64,000 bases of DNA from Rostrohypoxylon terebratum. Lineage: Eukaryota; Ascomycota; Sordariomycetes; Xylariales; Hypoxylaceae. Of the stretch, positions 1 through 11,028 are shown one piece after another. A model generated the notes under the pieces. The model was not told the DNA's origin and did not search any database. It saw nothing but the letters and a program-made list of their open reading frames with translations. Positions within the stretch are counted from its first letter, which is position 1, and each line of letters begins with the position of its first letter. The stretch is from positions 62,001 to 126,000 of the forward strand of contig MU385909.1 in assembly GCA_022497145.1 (NCBI GenBank), given 5' to 3'. Both the position numbers and the translations under genes were made by a program.

Positions 1-3000
1 GAGGAGCTGCACTTCATATATTGATTCCTAGGTCCCAATACTGTGACATATCAGGAGCAAGCGCCGATGCGTAAAACTCGATGGTCCTGGTCGGTTTTTA
101 TTCCGACAGAAGCTTCCCATATTTTAATCCACGGACTAAATCTGAGACTTTGCAAAAAAAAATTGTGCGAAGCCTGTAAAACTTGCCAAAGCTTGCAAAG
201 TGATTCGAGGCGAGAGCCCACTCGTCAGGAAACTTTCAGCGAAAACCATCCCGAACCGGAATTGAGACAGTTCTATCGGAAGTCTTCCATTGCGGGGGAA
301 CCTTGGATTGGTATGACGAGTTCAGGAACATCCTTAATCCTCTACCAATTCAGCCCCCAAATACCTGATAGTAGAATCCTACTGGACATGTTGACAGGGG
401 GACAATATCAATGTCGTGCGAGTTAACCAGCCACGAGCAGAATAAGAGCTCCTACAGCGGCCTTGGGTTCCCCATGCAGAACTCTTGATTGGCATTATCA
501 CCGGGACGAGGTAATAATAATCTCATTTTTTTCTCGCGGTCCCCGGTACTGATGCGGAGGTAAGTACGCCAAGAGTTCCAACATACCTAGCTCGAAGTCC
601 CCAAGTCCCCACGAAGAACATGTTTGCGAGGACTTTTACCCTATCAAATCACGCCTAATCCAGCTCGGGGGTTCGGTGAGGGGATGCCGAAGAGCCTTCC
701 ATCCAGTCACCTTCTACCGACCTTCCAGAAACGGAGGAATGTAGTGAAAAGTGTGGTAACGTACCAAGAAGACGACGTAGTCTTGCAGGAACTGTGACCG
801 AAAGACGTTCCAGGGCTGAAGATAGGGATAAAAAGGTTCTGCGCATACTCGCGCATACACATTTTGTTTTTTTTCTCGAATACTGCAGATCGCATAGGCC
901 GAGCTATAATATTTCGGCAAATTCATTGACGCCATTGCCCCGTATGGATATGATGGTCGAATAGATTCGAGGATATAACGGTAAAGGAGGGGGACGCTAC
1001 GGGAAAAGGGGGGGTTGGACCGTGTCTGACCGAAGAATACCTACCCAACTAACCCAGCCACCGAAGATAGAGCGGGAAAGGTGAAGGGAAATAGGAAACC
1101 CCCCTAAACTCGGATCGGTATGAAGGTAACACAAAATCTCTGTTCAGCCGTAACCCGGAGCCATTGGACAAACATGGAGAAGAGAAGAAAAATAGAAGCC
1201 TTAGATTTAAAAAAGAAAAGAAAAAAATTAAAAAAATTGAAAAATATAAAAGAAAATATAAAAAAAATTCTATGATAGGTCACGGGGATTAGAACACATC
1301 GTAGATCGAAAATCGACGTCAGATGACAAACAATTGCATAAAAGCTCATATCGGCTGAACAAATCAGTCAACCCGGGGGCAGAATGCATGGGCTGATCCA
1401 TGACATCGCGTCGTGACCGAGTGAAGGATGCATATTCGCCTGTGACAGATTTGCATTTCGCAGCATCGGATGAGGGCGGCAGACGGCCACAAACAAGAAA
1501 AAAAAATGTAGTGAGAGAAAAATAATAGGAAGGGGGAGGAGCATGAGGAGCAACAAGGGGTACCCGCGCGCGAAAGGACGTGGACGTAGTACCTTGGGCT
1601 GGTACCTTGGTGGATGATGGGCTATGGGTTATGGGTTATGGGTGATAGGCGATGGATTTCTAGTAGTAGGTATTTTCCAGTTTCCGTTTTGCAGGGCAGA
1701 AAGTTCCAAGTTGGATAACTGGTTAAAAAACGACTGGTAACGAAGCTGGTAAAAATACCGTGGACCGTAAATACCCAGGAGAGGAGCTACCAGGTAGAAT
1801 TACCTAGTACCTAGTACCCAGTACCTAGAAGCTAAGAAGCTAAGAAGCTGGGAAGCTAGATCTTTTACCCTTTCCTCTTCCCTTCCCGTGCATTGGTGTA
1901 TAATGTCCCTGTCGGTAGGTGGTTAGGTGGTAGGTAATGTGTGTGGCCTCACAGCGCAGACGTGTCTGATCTTGTGTCGCCTCGCATCGCCTCGCCTCTT
2001 GACCGAAGAGAGCCTACGGTCGAAGGAAAAGCCTGGGGTGTGTGAGTGGGCACTTTCGGAGTGTCACGTCTTTGGGCTGTATGTCTGCGACGTCTGCGCT
2101 GGCGCTCGAGATGATTGGCGGACGGGAGGACTCATTGGCTGGAGACTTGAAAAATGGATATGGAATGGACTACCACGTGTTTACCTGAGATCCGCCGTAG
2201 CCACGGCCAAAATCAGATTGAAACGATACATGAGAGCGACATTAGAGTGCTCCCTTTGAGTTGCAGTTGGGCGTTTTTTTTTTTTTCACCCTTTCACCCC
2301 CATGTTTTTTCCCATCTCTTTCCTTTCATTCCCTGGAAATGTTCCAAGGTTCCTTTTATTACCTTTGGTACATGCTGTACCTAGGTAATTATTATTGACC
2401 GACGATAGATTATATCGGTTGGTAATCTGCGATTTTAGATTGTCGCATACCTAATAGTAGTGGAATAAGTTGACCTTGGGTAAGCTGTAATTTCGGAGAA
2501 TGAGACATGACGGTCCTTTGGTCCTTTTTTTTTTTATTCTCTTCCCTTCTTTTTGTTTCCCGTTTGAAGTGAGATGCAAATAAAAGACCTAATAAGACGA
2601 TGAAACGGTAACTTGGTTGATGAGATTCGCAGACAAGATGGGACTAGGCAGACTTGAGTTAAGAAGGTAGCAAACAAAAATGAGGTAAAAATAATAATTA
2701 TAGTGGTATCACTGGTAACAGTAGAAGAGTAGAGTGGTTGTTGCCCGTGCCCGGCCCCGCGCTATAATAGTACCTTCTCAATCCTGGAAAATGTATACAT
2801 GTAATATGATGTATGTAAGAAAAAATAGAAAGGAACATCATGTTGGATACATGATTTAAAGTTAACCTTGGAACCAGGGTATCCGCTAATGTACTCCACC
2901 TGCGATTTAGAGCGCGGAGGTACTTTTCAGGCAGACAGGATTAGACAAGATTAGCTTGGTAGGTACATGTGCTAATCTAGGTGAGCTGGGAAGTGGGAAG

Positions 3001-3022
3001 GTGGAAGGATGGGAAGAGAGAG

Positions 3023-3064
<42 letters not shown>

Positions 3065-3066
3065 CC

Positions 3067-3098
<32 letters not shown>

Positions 3099-3106
3099 AA
3101 CAACAA

Positions 3107-3147
<41 letters not shown>

Positions 3148-3967
3148 CGGCCCCGCACTAAATCGAAATCTTTACATAGTACAAGTACCTAAGAGCAACT
3201 GCAACAATCGCAAGCAAGAAAGCTCATTGGAGCCTTGTATTACAGCAGTTTCGGAAGCTACACACGATCCTCGTTTCTCTATAGTGAGTACATACATACA
3301 TACATACACCCATACATACAGTTGAATTTACAACCGGGGAAAGAGCATTGGGAATATTTATGACATCTTATGATGAGAGAAGAAGAAGAGAGAAAAAACA
3401 GGGAGAAAGAGACATCGAAACATTTAAACCTTTTTTTTCTTTTAGTCTTTTCAAGAGACTGAAAACTTGATTACCTAGTACCTACCTACAGTAGTAGACC
3501 TTGAAAATATTCCCGTCTTTTTTTCTATTTAAAATTTTGTACTTTCGTCGTCCAACTTCTCTCAGTCGCATAATCACCGTATCATCACCATCCCATACAT
3601 AACCATACCATACCTCATTCAAACTAATACACCCCATATACAATCAGACATACACCATACACCTTACCTACATATACATATCTAGTGGATCAGCCTACGC
3701 TTATGCCTTAGAGGCTACCTAGATCTACGGTACCAGCTGTACTCGTCCCGTTCTATTAACTACATACATATCCTTACATATTTCTTTTCTTCACTTCGCG
3801 GCAATTTCATTATCACCCTCGTTTAATTCTCCACCCTCGGGAGCCAGAGTCCTCCATTTTTTTCACCGTGCGTTGTCTATTCAGTATAGCGCTCGTGAAC
3901 GAGCCATCATAGTCACCTTTCATTATGAGGTAGGCCGTGCTATTGTCGTGCGAACGCCCAGAACGAC
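1..3967. other. Gene-free leader rich in simple sequence
   Basis: I see no gene I can support here. The longest frame (43-426, +) starts with GTG and has no recognisable motif. The stretch holds A-rich runs (about 1180-1270), a tandem GGTTATG-like block near 1620-1646, TACCTAGTACC-type motifs near 1800-1830, the broken poly(A) tract at 3023-3144, and CATA-type microsatellite near 3290-3320. From about 3540 to 3860 the plus strand is pyrimidine-rich, as is common in filamentous-fungal promoters and 5' leaders, so this end probably belongs to the gene starting at 3968. Confidence 0.6.
3023..3144 (+). repeat. Interrupted poly(A) tract
   Basis: Three near-pure A runs, about 39, 30 and 37 nt long, are separated by a GGCCCC block (3062-3067) and by a short CAA triplet block (3098-3107). 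It may be a low-complexity expansion, remains of retrotransposed A tails, or partly an assembly artefact. The sequence cannot decide between these. Confidence 0.85.
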
Positions 3968-5901
3968 ATGCATCCTGCACCCAGTCTGTCGGAAGCATTT
4001 CCTAAAGACAGCAAGACTGAGGATAGAGGTCAGCACGTCTCTCATCAACACGACCAGCAGCAGCAACAGCAACAGCAGCAGCAACAGCAGCAAACGCAGT
4101 CGTCTGGTGGGCATCATCGTCAACCTTCTCAGCCACAGCTTCAACAACAACCCCACCAACCATCACATCCAGAGCACGTGCAACATGGGAGCCACCCAGC
4201 ATCACCAAGCCAGTCCGCGACTCCCATGAGAAAAGATACCAGCTCTTCTACTTCGACTACTGCCACCGATTCGACGACGGTCACCAATGCCTCGACTGAC
4301 ACCAACTCGACAGCTTACAGTGTAGAGTCTTCCCAGTCCATCTTCTCGGTCAAGGATGGGTCGGAGATCTCGCACAATCGTCGAGCCAGCCGTCGCCGGA
4401 CGGGGCCGCTGTCAGCTCAGCAGAGAGAGAAGGCCGCGTTGATTCGGAAATTGGGCGCGTGCGCCGACTGCAGAAGGCGGAGGGTAGCTGTAAGTCACGA
4501 TATTACGATCTGCCCCCTTTTTTTACTCTCCGTCGTTGGCATAGTGCTCACATGATCACATCTGAAGTGTCACCCCAACCATCATAATATGACGTGGGAA
4601 GATGCCATGCGGAAGTATCGCTCTTCTAGCCCTTTGCAGGATCTGGCTCCCCTAGCTGGTCGACCGATCAGCCCCGCGCCAAACCATGTCAGACATCACT
4701 TCACCCAAGATCCCCAGGAGATGGAGATTGACTCCACCCCCGCTGCTCCCAATAACGCTCAGAGCACGCCAGGTCGTCCACCGCTCAGCGACGCGAGGAT
4801 CCGGACGCCTTTACCTTCGGGTCCACGGCTGGAGAAGCCTATGCCCAGCTCTCCCTTGGCTGCTACAACGAACCATTATACACCTTTGCCCAGTATCGAT
4901 TCGGTCAAGGCAGACCTCGAAAGTGCAGCCTCTAGAATTCTCGCCTCACCTCACCGAAGTCGGTATAGTAGCGTTTGCGCGCTTCTAATCTATTGGCAGG
5001 ACGACGATAACCCCGGCGTGGCATCCGCGGTGGAAGAACTCGGCATTGTTTTTGACAAGTATTATCGATACAATTTCGAGATCCTCAAGATCCCGTCATC
5101 CGCTTCAGACGGCTGCACCAATTCGTGGAGATGGCTTTCGCGGATCATAAACGATTTTACGGACAAGAGCGACACCAGGGACGTTCTAAAGCTTGTGTAC
5201 TATAATGGGTACAGCTACTTAGATGAGCATAGGGAGATGGTTTTGGCGAGGCGAGTTTGCCCAGACGCTAGGCTAGCTTGTTTTTGGTGGTGATTCTAAC
5301 CCAAGATAGTTCTCGGGATCGCGCGAAGGCCTCGACTATTCGATGGAGCGGTATCCAACAGATCTTGGAGGAAGCACGTTCGGACACTTTGATTATGATG
5401 GATGCTGCATACTATCCATCTTCCAAGATGGTTCGACAGAAAGGGGTCTTAGAAGTCATCGCGGCATCATCTTCGGAAGAATACTTCGACGTGCTGGACC
5501 GAAATAGCTTCACTAGAACGCTAGTCGACCAGCTTCGAACACGGGCCACCCAACGATTTCCAAATCCGCTGTCAGCCGCCGAGTTGCATTCAAAACTCCT
5601 ATCCATCTACCCCAAGATCATCCAAGACAAACACCAGGAGAAGGGAATAGTGATGGGCTACCCTTCGCCGTTGCACATACAAATATCCGGTAACTCGAGA
5701 TTGCCTTCGATTACGTTATCTCCACCGCAACCACCCCGGACGATCTATAGCCCGGAGAATCATCATGGCCCTCAATTGATATTTTCTATGCGATTGACGG
5801 ATGAGGCTCTCAACATTGAGAGCTGGGCCGAATGGCTTCGAATGATGCCTGAAGGGATCAAAGACATCAAAGTCGAAGGTCCATACACTACGTTTAGGTG
5901 A
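3968..5901 (+). CDS. PolyQ protein with half Zn-cluster motif and degenerate caspase-like domain
   Basis: Three exons (3968-4489, 4568-5250, 5310-5901) give 598 aa from a clear ATG. Seen: a run of 13 glutamines (residues 30-42, mixed CAG/CAA); a Ser/Thr-rich stretch; then a C-x2-C-x6-C motif (CADCRRRRVAC, about residues 165-175), which is the first half of a Zn2Cys6 cluster, followed by HPNHH. The first intron splits this motif. From about residue 305 the sequence follows the fungal caspase-like (peptidase C14) pattern: a YYxG segment, WSGIQQILEEA, an MMD segment, VIAASSSEE, and a C-terminal SFTRTL-type helix. Both catalytic positions look lost: Tyr389 replaces the expected His, and Ala434-Ala435 sit where Cys is expected. 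I therefore infer a non-proteolytic pseudo-caspase, perhaps nuclear. The second intron appears to be GC-AG. Its real function is unknown to me. Confidence 0.85.
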
Positions 5902-7463
5902 CGCCGTCTCCGACCAAATACGTTTTTCTTTGTCCTATGTGATGCGGCAATCTGCTACGAGACTACGATGAGCGACACGCTTGGAAGGAAATGGATGAGC
6001 GAAATATTGCTCGTTACGTTTTTGATGACAAGAAGTCATCTATTTATCATCTATCATCATGTTTCATCTACGGAGAAGATTCTTTCATATTTTTTGCATC
6101 TTTCGAAAGATAATTCGAGGCTAGAGGCGCAGACGACGAATTTTTCTTTTCATGCATTATACCATACCCACTCCTCTTAACGTCTCCTATTTTTATTACG
6201 GCGTACAGGAGATGCAGCCGTGGCTATGGACGTATTTCACGTCCCGGATAAATCTTTTTTCTTTTATTTACTAAACCTTGGCATCGAAAATATCGAGCTC
6301 TGGTTAACTGTTGTCATATGGCATAGCCAAGGCATCATTAAGGATATACCAATAAAGTGAGTTTCGAATGAAATTTCCCCCAAGAATTGAAATGGGGACG
6401 AAGTCTGGCATGGAGTTGTAGGACCGAGCGGAGTGAAGCTATTTGATGAATAGACGCGGAAGTGCTGAATTGCTGTTTGAGTAATGTACCGAATTTCGAA
6501 TTGTGGCCTTGAGTATATCGGCTTATAGGCGTAATGCTCTGGGGAGGGCGAGTCTATACGTTTGCCTTAAATCGCTGTAAACATTAATGGAGACAACTAT
6601 ATCTATCCCCCTATTCATATCCGACTGGGGTAACATGTACATAGGTCTATAATGCGAAGGGAGGCATTGGCGTAGATCATTCTTAAATCATGTATAGACA
6701 GGAATGACACCGTGTCAAGGGACTTGAGATTAACTGGTAAATAAATAAACCATTTGGATAATTCCAAATACAATAGTTTCTTTTGTGTAGGTGATAGCTG
6801 CTAGCATCTTTGTAACAACAGAGTTGGGAAGAGTTGTGAGAGTGTGTCCAATATATCCCCCTATTATGAGCCCCTATTATGAATAGTTCGCATATGTATA
6901 TTTGCTCCGAATAATGCACAGTAACTAGCACCCTTGAAAGTTTTGCAACTCTTCCCAATGCAAGAATAATTATTTTATTTTAATTATTTGTAGGCTGTGT
7001 TATTGAGTGGAAAAGAATTAATAAAAAAAAGGAATTTGCGTATGGATCGAACCCGCGAACCCGCGCGCGAAATTATCGAGATTACCTCTTAGCGTAGTGG
7101 TTGGTGGTGATGTCCATAGAGATGCATCCATAATCATGGTGCCTACAGCATATCACACACATTACCACTGCACCATTTGGTAATCTCTGCCTGAGGAATA
7201 CTTATTTACCCTTATAAATCTCCTCGGGGTTTTTTGTCAGTCAGGTTGGTAGGTGACGACAACCTTAGGCAGCTACGACCACCTGACAACGCCGGTGCAC
7301 CCTAGGATATCAGGTATCGATCAATCTTTGCATCTGTCCATTCCAACGTCGTAAAGCAAGTGCCTATCGTCCACACAACAACGCCAATTTGCGACTTTCG
7401 TCAAATCCATGCCTAAATTTCACCCAAACACTTATATATATATATATACCACGGCCCAAATAC
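5902..7463. other. Convergent intergenic stretch
   Basis: This lies between two convergent genes (pseudo-caspase + and luciferase-domain gene -). It should contain both 3' UTRs. The short frames here look random. An inverted repeat with tRNA-like boxes at about 7041-7190 is listed separately. Confidence 0.5.
7041..7190 (-). repeat. Inverted repeat with tRNA-like promoter boxes
   Basis: GAGATTACC (7078-7086) is inverted as GGTAATCTC (7179-7187). On the minus strand an A-box-like TGGTGCAGTGGTA and, about 120 nt further on, a B-box-like GGGTTCGATCC are present. No acceptor stem or proper T stem can be paired, so it is not a functional tRNA. It could be a tRNA-derived remnant (SINE-like) or chance. 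Confidence 0.3.
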
Positions 7464-8381
7464 CTACTCCTCGTCCCCACCCTCCTCACCAGGAGCAACA
7501 ACCGTCTTCCCCAACCCCTGACTCACATAGCGGGCGCCAGCAAGCAAAACCTCCCTCCAGACCTCCAACTCGCCCTCGTCCCGCGGCGCGTATATCAACA
7601 CGTACCCCCAAGGCGCCATCCCCCACCTCGTGCCTCCAACGCCGCTCATCCCGTGGCGTTCGGCCCACCCCTTCGCGATAAGCTGGCTCGCGTCGACGGG
7701 GCTGAGGGTAACGTGCGTGCTGCCCTCGCCGTGCACGTGCGCGAATTCGCCCGTCGTGCCGCGGCCCACGCGATCGCGCACTTCACTCGCGCTGACAGAT
7801 AGGCTTTGGTCCGGCGCCGGCTGCCGCAGCCATATCGCTTGGTATAGCGGCCCCTCCAGCTGGCTCGCCTTGACCTCGAAGAGGTCCGGGTTCGCGGCCG
7901 CGAGCGCGACGAGGTACCTGTTCAGCGCTTCGACGGTGCGCGCGGACGCGCCGTCGGTGGTCTGGCGCTGCGGCGCGACGAAGGAGGGCACGGTGGGGCG
8001 CGGGGGCGTGCGTGATGGGATGCTGCGGCGGTTAGGGGACTCGTCGGAGTCGAGGTAGAGGTAGGAGCGCGTGCCGGCAGAGCCGTACAGCGCGCCGACG
8101 TCCTCCGCCGTCTTGTACTTTTTGGGCACGGGCTCGCGCAGGTCGGTCCGTGCGATCAGGTGCAGGGTGCTTTGCGCCAGCCACCCGAAGAAGTGGTACG
8201 GCACGCCGCCGCGGCCCAGCGACAGCCATTCCGTGTAGCACCGGTACGTGTAGGAGAGCAGGGGCGCGGAGATGACGGCCGCGGCGGTGCCGAGGAGCAG
8301 GGGCTTGCGGTATGCTGGGGGGATGGGGAGCACGGAGGAGTGCAGGATGGAGGGGAATTTCCGCCGGAGAAGGGATGACAT
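7464..8381 (-). CDS. Luciferase-domain (DUF5519-type) membrane-anchored protein
   Basis: A single exon of 305 aa. The frame is open further upstream, but only from a TTG. The first ATG is at 8381 and gives the N-terminus MSSLLRRKFP. Seen: a basic N-terminus, one hydrophobic segment (about residues 28-45), and a C-terminal domain with the signature GEFAHVHGEGSTHVTLSP (211-228), GWAERHGMSG and PWGYVLIYAPRDE (about 257-269). This signature is that of the fungal and bacterial Luciferase/DUF5519 domain family. Despite the name, light production is not known for fungal members, and the biochemical role is unclear. The family usually has about 250-320 aa, so this copy looks complete. GC content and GC3 are high, unlike the flanks. 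It is convergent with the gene ending at 5901. Confidence 0.85.
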   Translation of the reverse strand: MSSLLRRKFPSILHSSVLPIPPAYRKPLLLGTAAAVISAPLLSYTYRCYTEWLSLGRGGVPYHFFGWLAQSTLHLIARTDLREPVPKKYKTAEDVGALYGSAGTRSYLYLDSDESPNRRSIPSRTPPRPTVPSFVAPQRQTTDGASARTVEALNRYLVALAAANPDLFEVKASQLEGPLYQAIWLRQPAPDQSLSVSASEVRDRVGRGTTGEFAHVHGEGSTHVTLSPVDASQLIAKGWAERHGMSGVGGTRWGMAPWGYVLIYAPRDEGELEVWREVLLAGARYVSQGLGKTVVAPGEEGGDEE

Positions 8382-9492
8382 TTTGAGTTTGGGGTCTCTG
8401 ATTTGGTTTAGGAGATGAGGCTCCAAGTGAGAATAGAGTTCTAGTTATCACATGAGTTTATAGAGACGAGTTGCTATTTACATAATGAAACATCTGTATC
8501 GAAACTTCCGTGCTTAGTAGGTTCGAATACACGGTCATTACCTACACCGCAGTATCAAACCTAAAAAGTAGGTAAGTTCGACGTTCGACGGAACGGGTCG
8601 TGATACACGGGAGTTTCGGGAAATTTCGGTCAAGACCGAGACAGCTCGGGGTTAGTAGCTTCGCTAAATTAGTAGGTGTTCCCTCTTTCAGTGCTCGAAT
8701 TACTTACACAAGATACTTACCTAGTACCTATACAAGACATTCGCGCAGCCACTCCACAATAAGACGAGAAGCGAAAAGGACCGCGAAACCACCAAAGCTA
8801 GATTACTATGCACATGACGAACGAACGGATCCCGCAGCAGCCGGCGGACGGGTTGAAGGATTGATGTGGTTTTTCTAGGTGGTATGATGTCAGGCGAGTT
8901 GAGACCTAACGTCTCCCAGCTCTCTGCGGAGCGGACCAATCGTGATCGTTAATGAGAAACCTCCAACGCGAACCCCGCGAATATCGATCCCTATCGATCT
9001 CGAAATGTGGAAAATATGTATGGACATGTCACCGTCATCACGAATGATATTTAATCCCGTTCATCTCGGCAAAGGTGCATGTGACCGAAGCGCCGAATCT
9101 GAGCACAGATGCAGATCTTTCCCGGCCGAGATACATATGCAGGCGGCTTGCATCTGCATCTGTTAATGTCTCAGTCCGAACGCGACTCCGAACAGGGATC
9201 CGATTATCAACCCTTGACGCCAAAAGCCAAAAGCCAGATGTGGAAATTACGGGAATCCCCAATGTTGTGCGCAAACGAATAATACGGTTCAATATTCATT
9301 CATAACTTTCCATTACCTAGGTAGAAATTCAGATTCGCGAAATCGATCATAGCCACCATACACAGGTCTTTCTATCCCTGGGAGACCTCTCAACCGGATC
9401 TAACCCAAAATCGTGAAGTATATATCCTCAGCCACCGCCACAACCGTCACCAACACCAACACCAACACCAACACCTAAATCCCTATCCGAGT
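8382..9492. other. Intergenic: promoter of luciferase-domain gene and 3' flank of aspartic protease
   Basis: No supported gene. Short overlapping frames exist on both strands (for example 9075-9305 +) but show no motif. A perfect (CAACAC)4 microsatellite lies at 9451-9474, just downstream of the protease stop. TACCTAG-type motifs occur near 8720 and 9315. Confidence 0.5.
9451..9474 (+). repeat. (CAACAC)4 microsatellite
   Basis: Four exact copies of a 6-nt unit lie 19 nt from the stop codon of the aspartic protease gene, in its probable 3' UTR. Confidence 0.8.
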
Positions 9493-11028
9493 TTATAGGG
9501 GCTTAGCCGCAAATCCAAGCTGTTGGTTTCCGCCGTGGAACACGACGAACTGCGACTTCAGGAAAATGTCTCCGTAAATAGCAAAAGGGAAGCCTGCGGG
9601 CGAAGCCTGGATACCGCCGAAGCAAGTTGTTGCCGTCGCGAATGTATTGCCATCTACAGGAGAAAACTTGATGAAGTCACCTGGGATCACAGCCTGGTAG
9701 TTGCCGATGATTGCCGTATAATCGGGCAGCGTGGCGGTGCAGGGGAAGATGTAGCCACCAGCTGCCGCGTTGTTGGAAGCCCCCTGCACCTGGGCGTAGT
9801 ACGCGGCAGCAATCTGGTCAGGGACCAGGAGAAGCGTGGTGCCTGTGTCGGCGATAGCCTGGTGAGATAAGGAGACGGCAGCTGAGTTTGCGATCTTATA
9901 TCCGGCGCCAGTGAACTGCCAGAAACCGGATGACGAATTGACAGGCACAAATGTGATGTCTCCGGTGAACTCGGTGTTGTCGATGAAACCGAAGTTATAA
10001 TTGCCCGCTATAAATCGTCAACATACATAATTTGCAAAGTACACACAAAACATATCTCGATTCAACTTACGGGCTTCTTTCTTCAAATTAGCCGTGAACA
10101 AAGGCGACGCAAGCTCATTCGTCGCACTTTCGAAGAACGTCTTCTGCTTCGTAGGCCGGACCGTGTTGATAGACCCGAAAGCTAATCCGAGAAGACCGTC
10201 CGTGTCGGGTCGTTGCGTGAACGATAGTGAGACGTTCTTGGCGGATTCAACTGCTTGTTGCTGAACGGTGATTCCGCCAACCGACACCTTATCCAAGTAG
10301 ACATTACCACTAGAACTGCTACCGTCGCCGTAGCTGATAGACCACGTTTCCCCTGTCTGTAATTGCGCGGTTGAGCTTTTCTGAATATCCCACTACGACG
10401 TAAAATTAGCAATCATTCACACATTCTACTCGATGTGGGATTGGGCCCTCTCTTGAAGAGCATATGCGTACTGCAGTCTGGCCCATGACCTGGTTTGAGG
10501 GTGTTTCTGAACTGAACACCCACAGATCCGATGAACCGGTATCAAAGTCTAATTGCAAAGTCTGCGGTGGAGTGCCGATAGAGACCGGGCACAAGTACTC
10601 GGAATCGAACATCTGCGGAGTTGCCGCGACCTCGCCTAGAAACTCAGTAAGTTACATCAACAATGCCAACCACACTGCCGAGACCTACCTTTAGGATCAG
10701 TGCCCGTGCTGTTGCTAGCCCCAGTATTCCCCAAGAGACCAAGCTCCTTCAAAATCTCCTCTATAGACGACAGCAGATCGTCCGGGACCGCAGCGCCGAA
10801 CTTGGAGTAAGCCCTCGCCATAGCCATAGCACCTCTTCCCTTCCGCGCGCCGTAGTACTTCTTATTCTGGACCTGGCTGATCTTAAACGTCATGCCTCCC
10901 AACGTCGTAATTTGCAGCATCTCATCCAGCACCCCGCGCTTCTGCTTCTGCACCGGACTAGCGGACGCCAGGTCCTGACAGCAGAGCGCGTACGCCGCAA
11001 CCGCGGCCGCCGTACTCGAAACCCTCAT
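9493..11028 (-). CDS. Secreted pepsin-type aspartic endopeptidase (A1 family, penicillopepsin-like)
   Basis: Four exons on the minus strand (11028-10689, 10635-10472, 10392-10071, 10007-9493) give 446 aa. The introns are 53, 79 and 63 nt. The N-terminus MRVSSTAAAVAAYALC is a signal peptide ending near ASA (about residue 23), followed by a basic propeptide. The mature part shows the first catalytic motif DFDTGSSDLW (Asp145), the flap SYGDGSS (Tyr189) and the second catalytic motif IADTGTTLLL (Asp329). A C-terminal Cys pair flanks the sequence between FPCTATLP and TTCFGG. All key residues are present, so an active acid protease is expected, probably secreted for nutrient scavenging. The first exon carries a separate prosegment, as in aspergillopepsins. 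A TATATATA run lies only about 15-25 nt upstream of the ATG. Confidence 0.93.

Noticed and set aside
43..426. 127-codon frame at the left edge
   Set aside because: It starts with GTG, and no domain or codon bias supports it.
2907..3325. Poly-Phe and poly-Lys frames over the A tract
   Set aside because: They are pure translations of the homopolymer tract.
7630..8058. 142-codon plus-strand ORF over the luciferase-domain gene
   Set aside because: Shadow frame of the GC-rich minus-strand gene with its clear domain signature.
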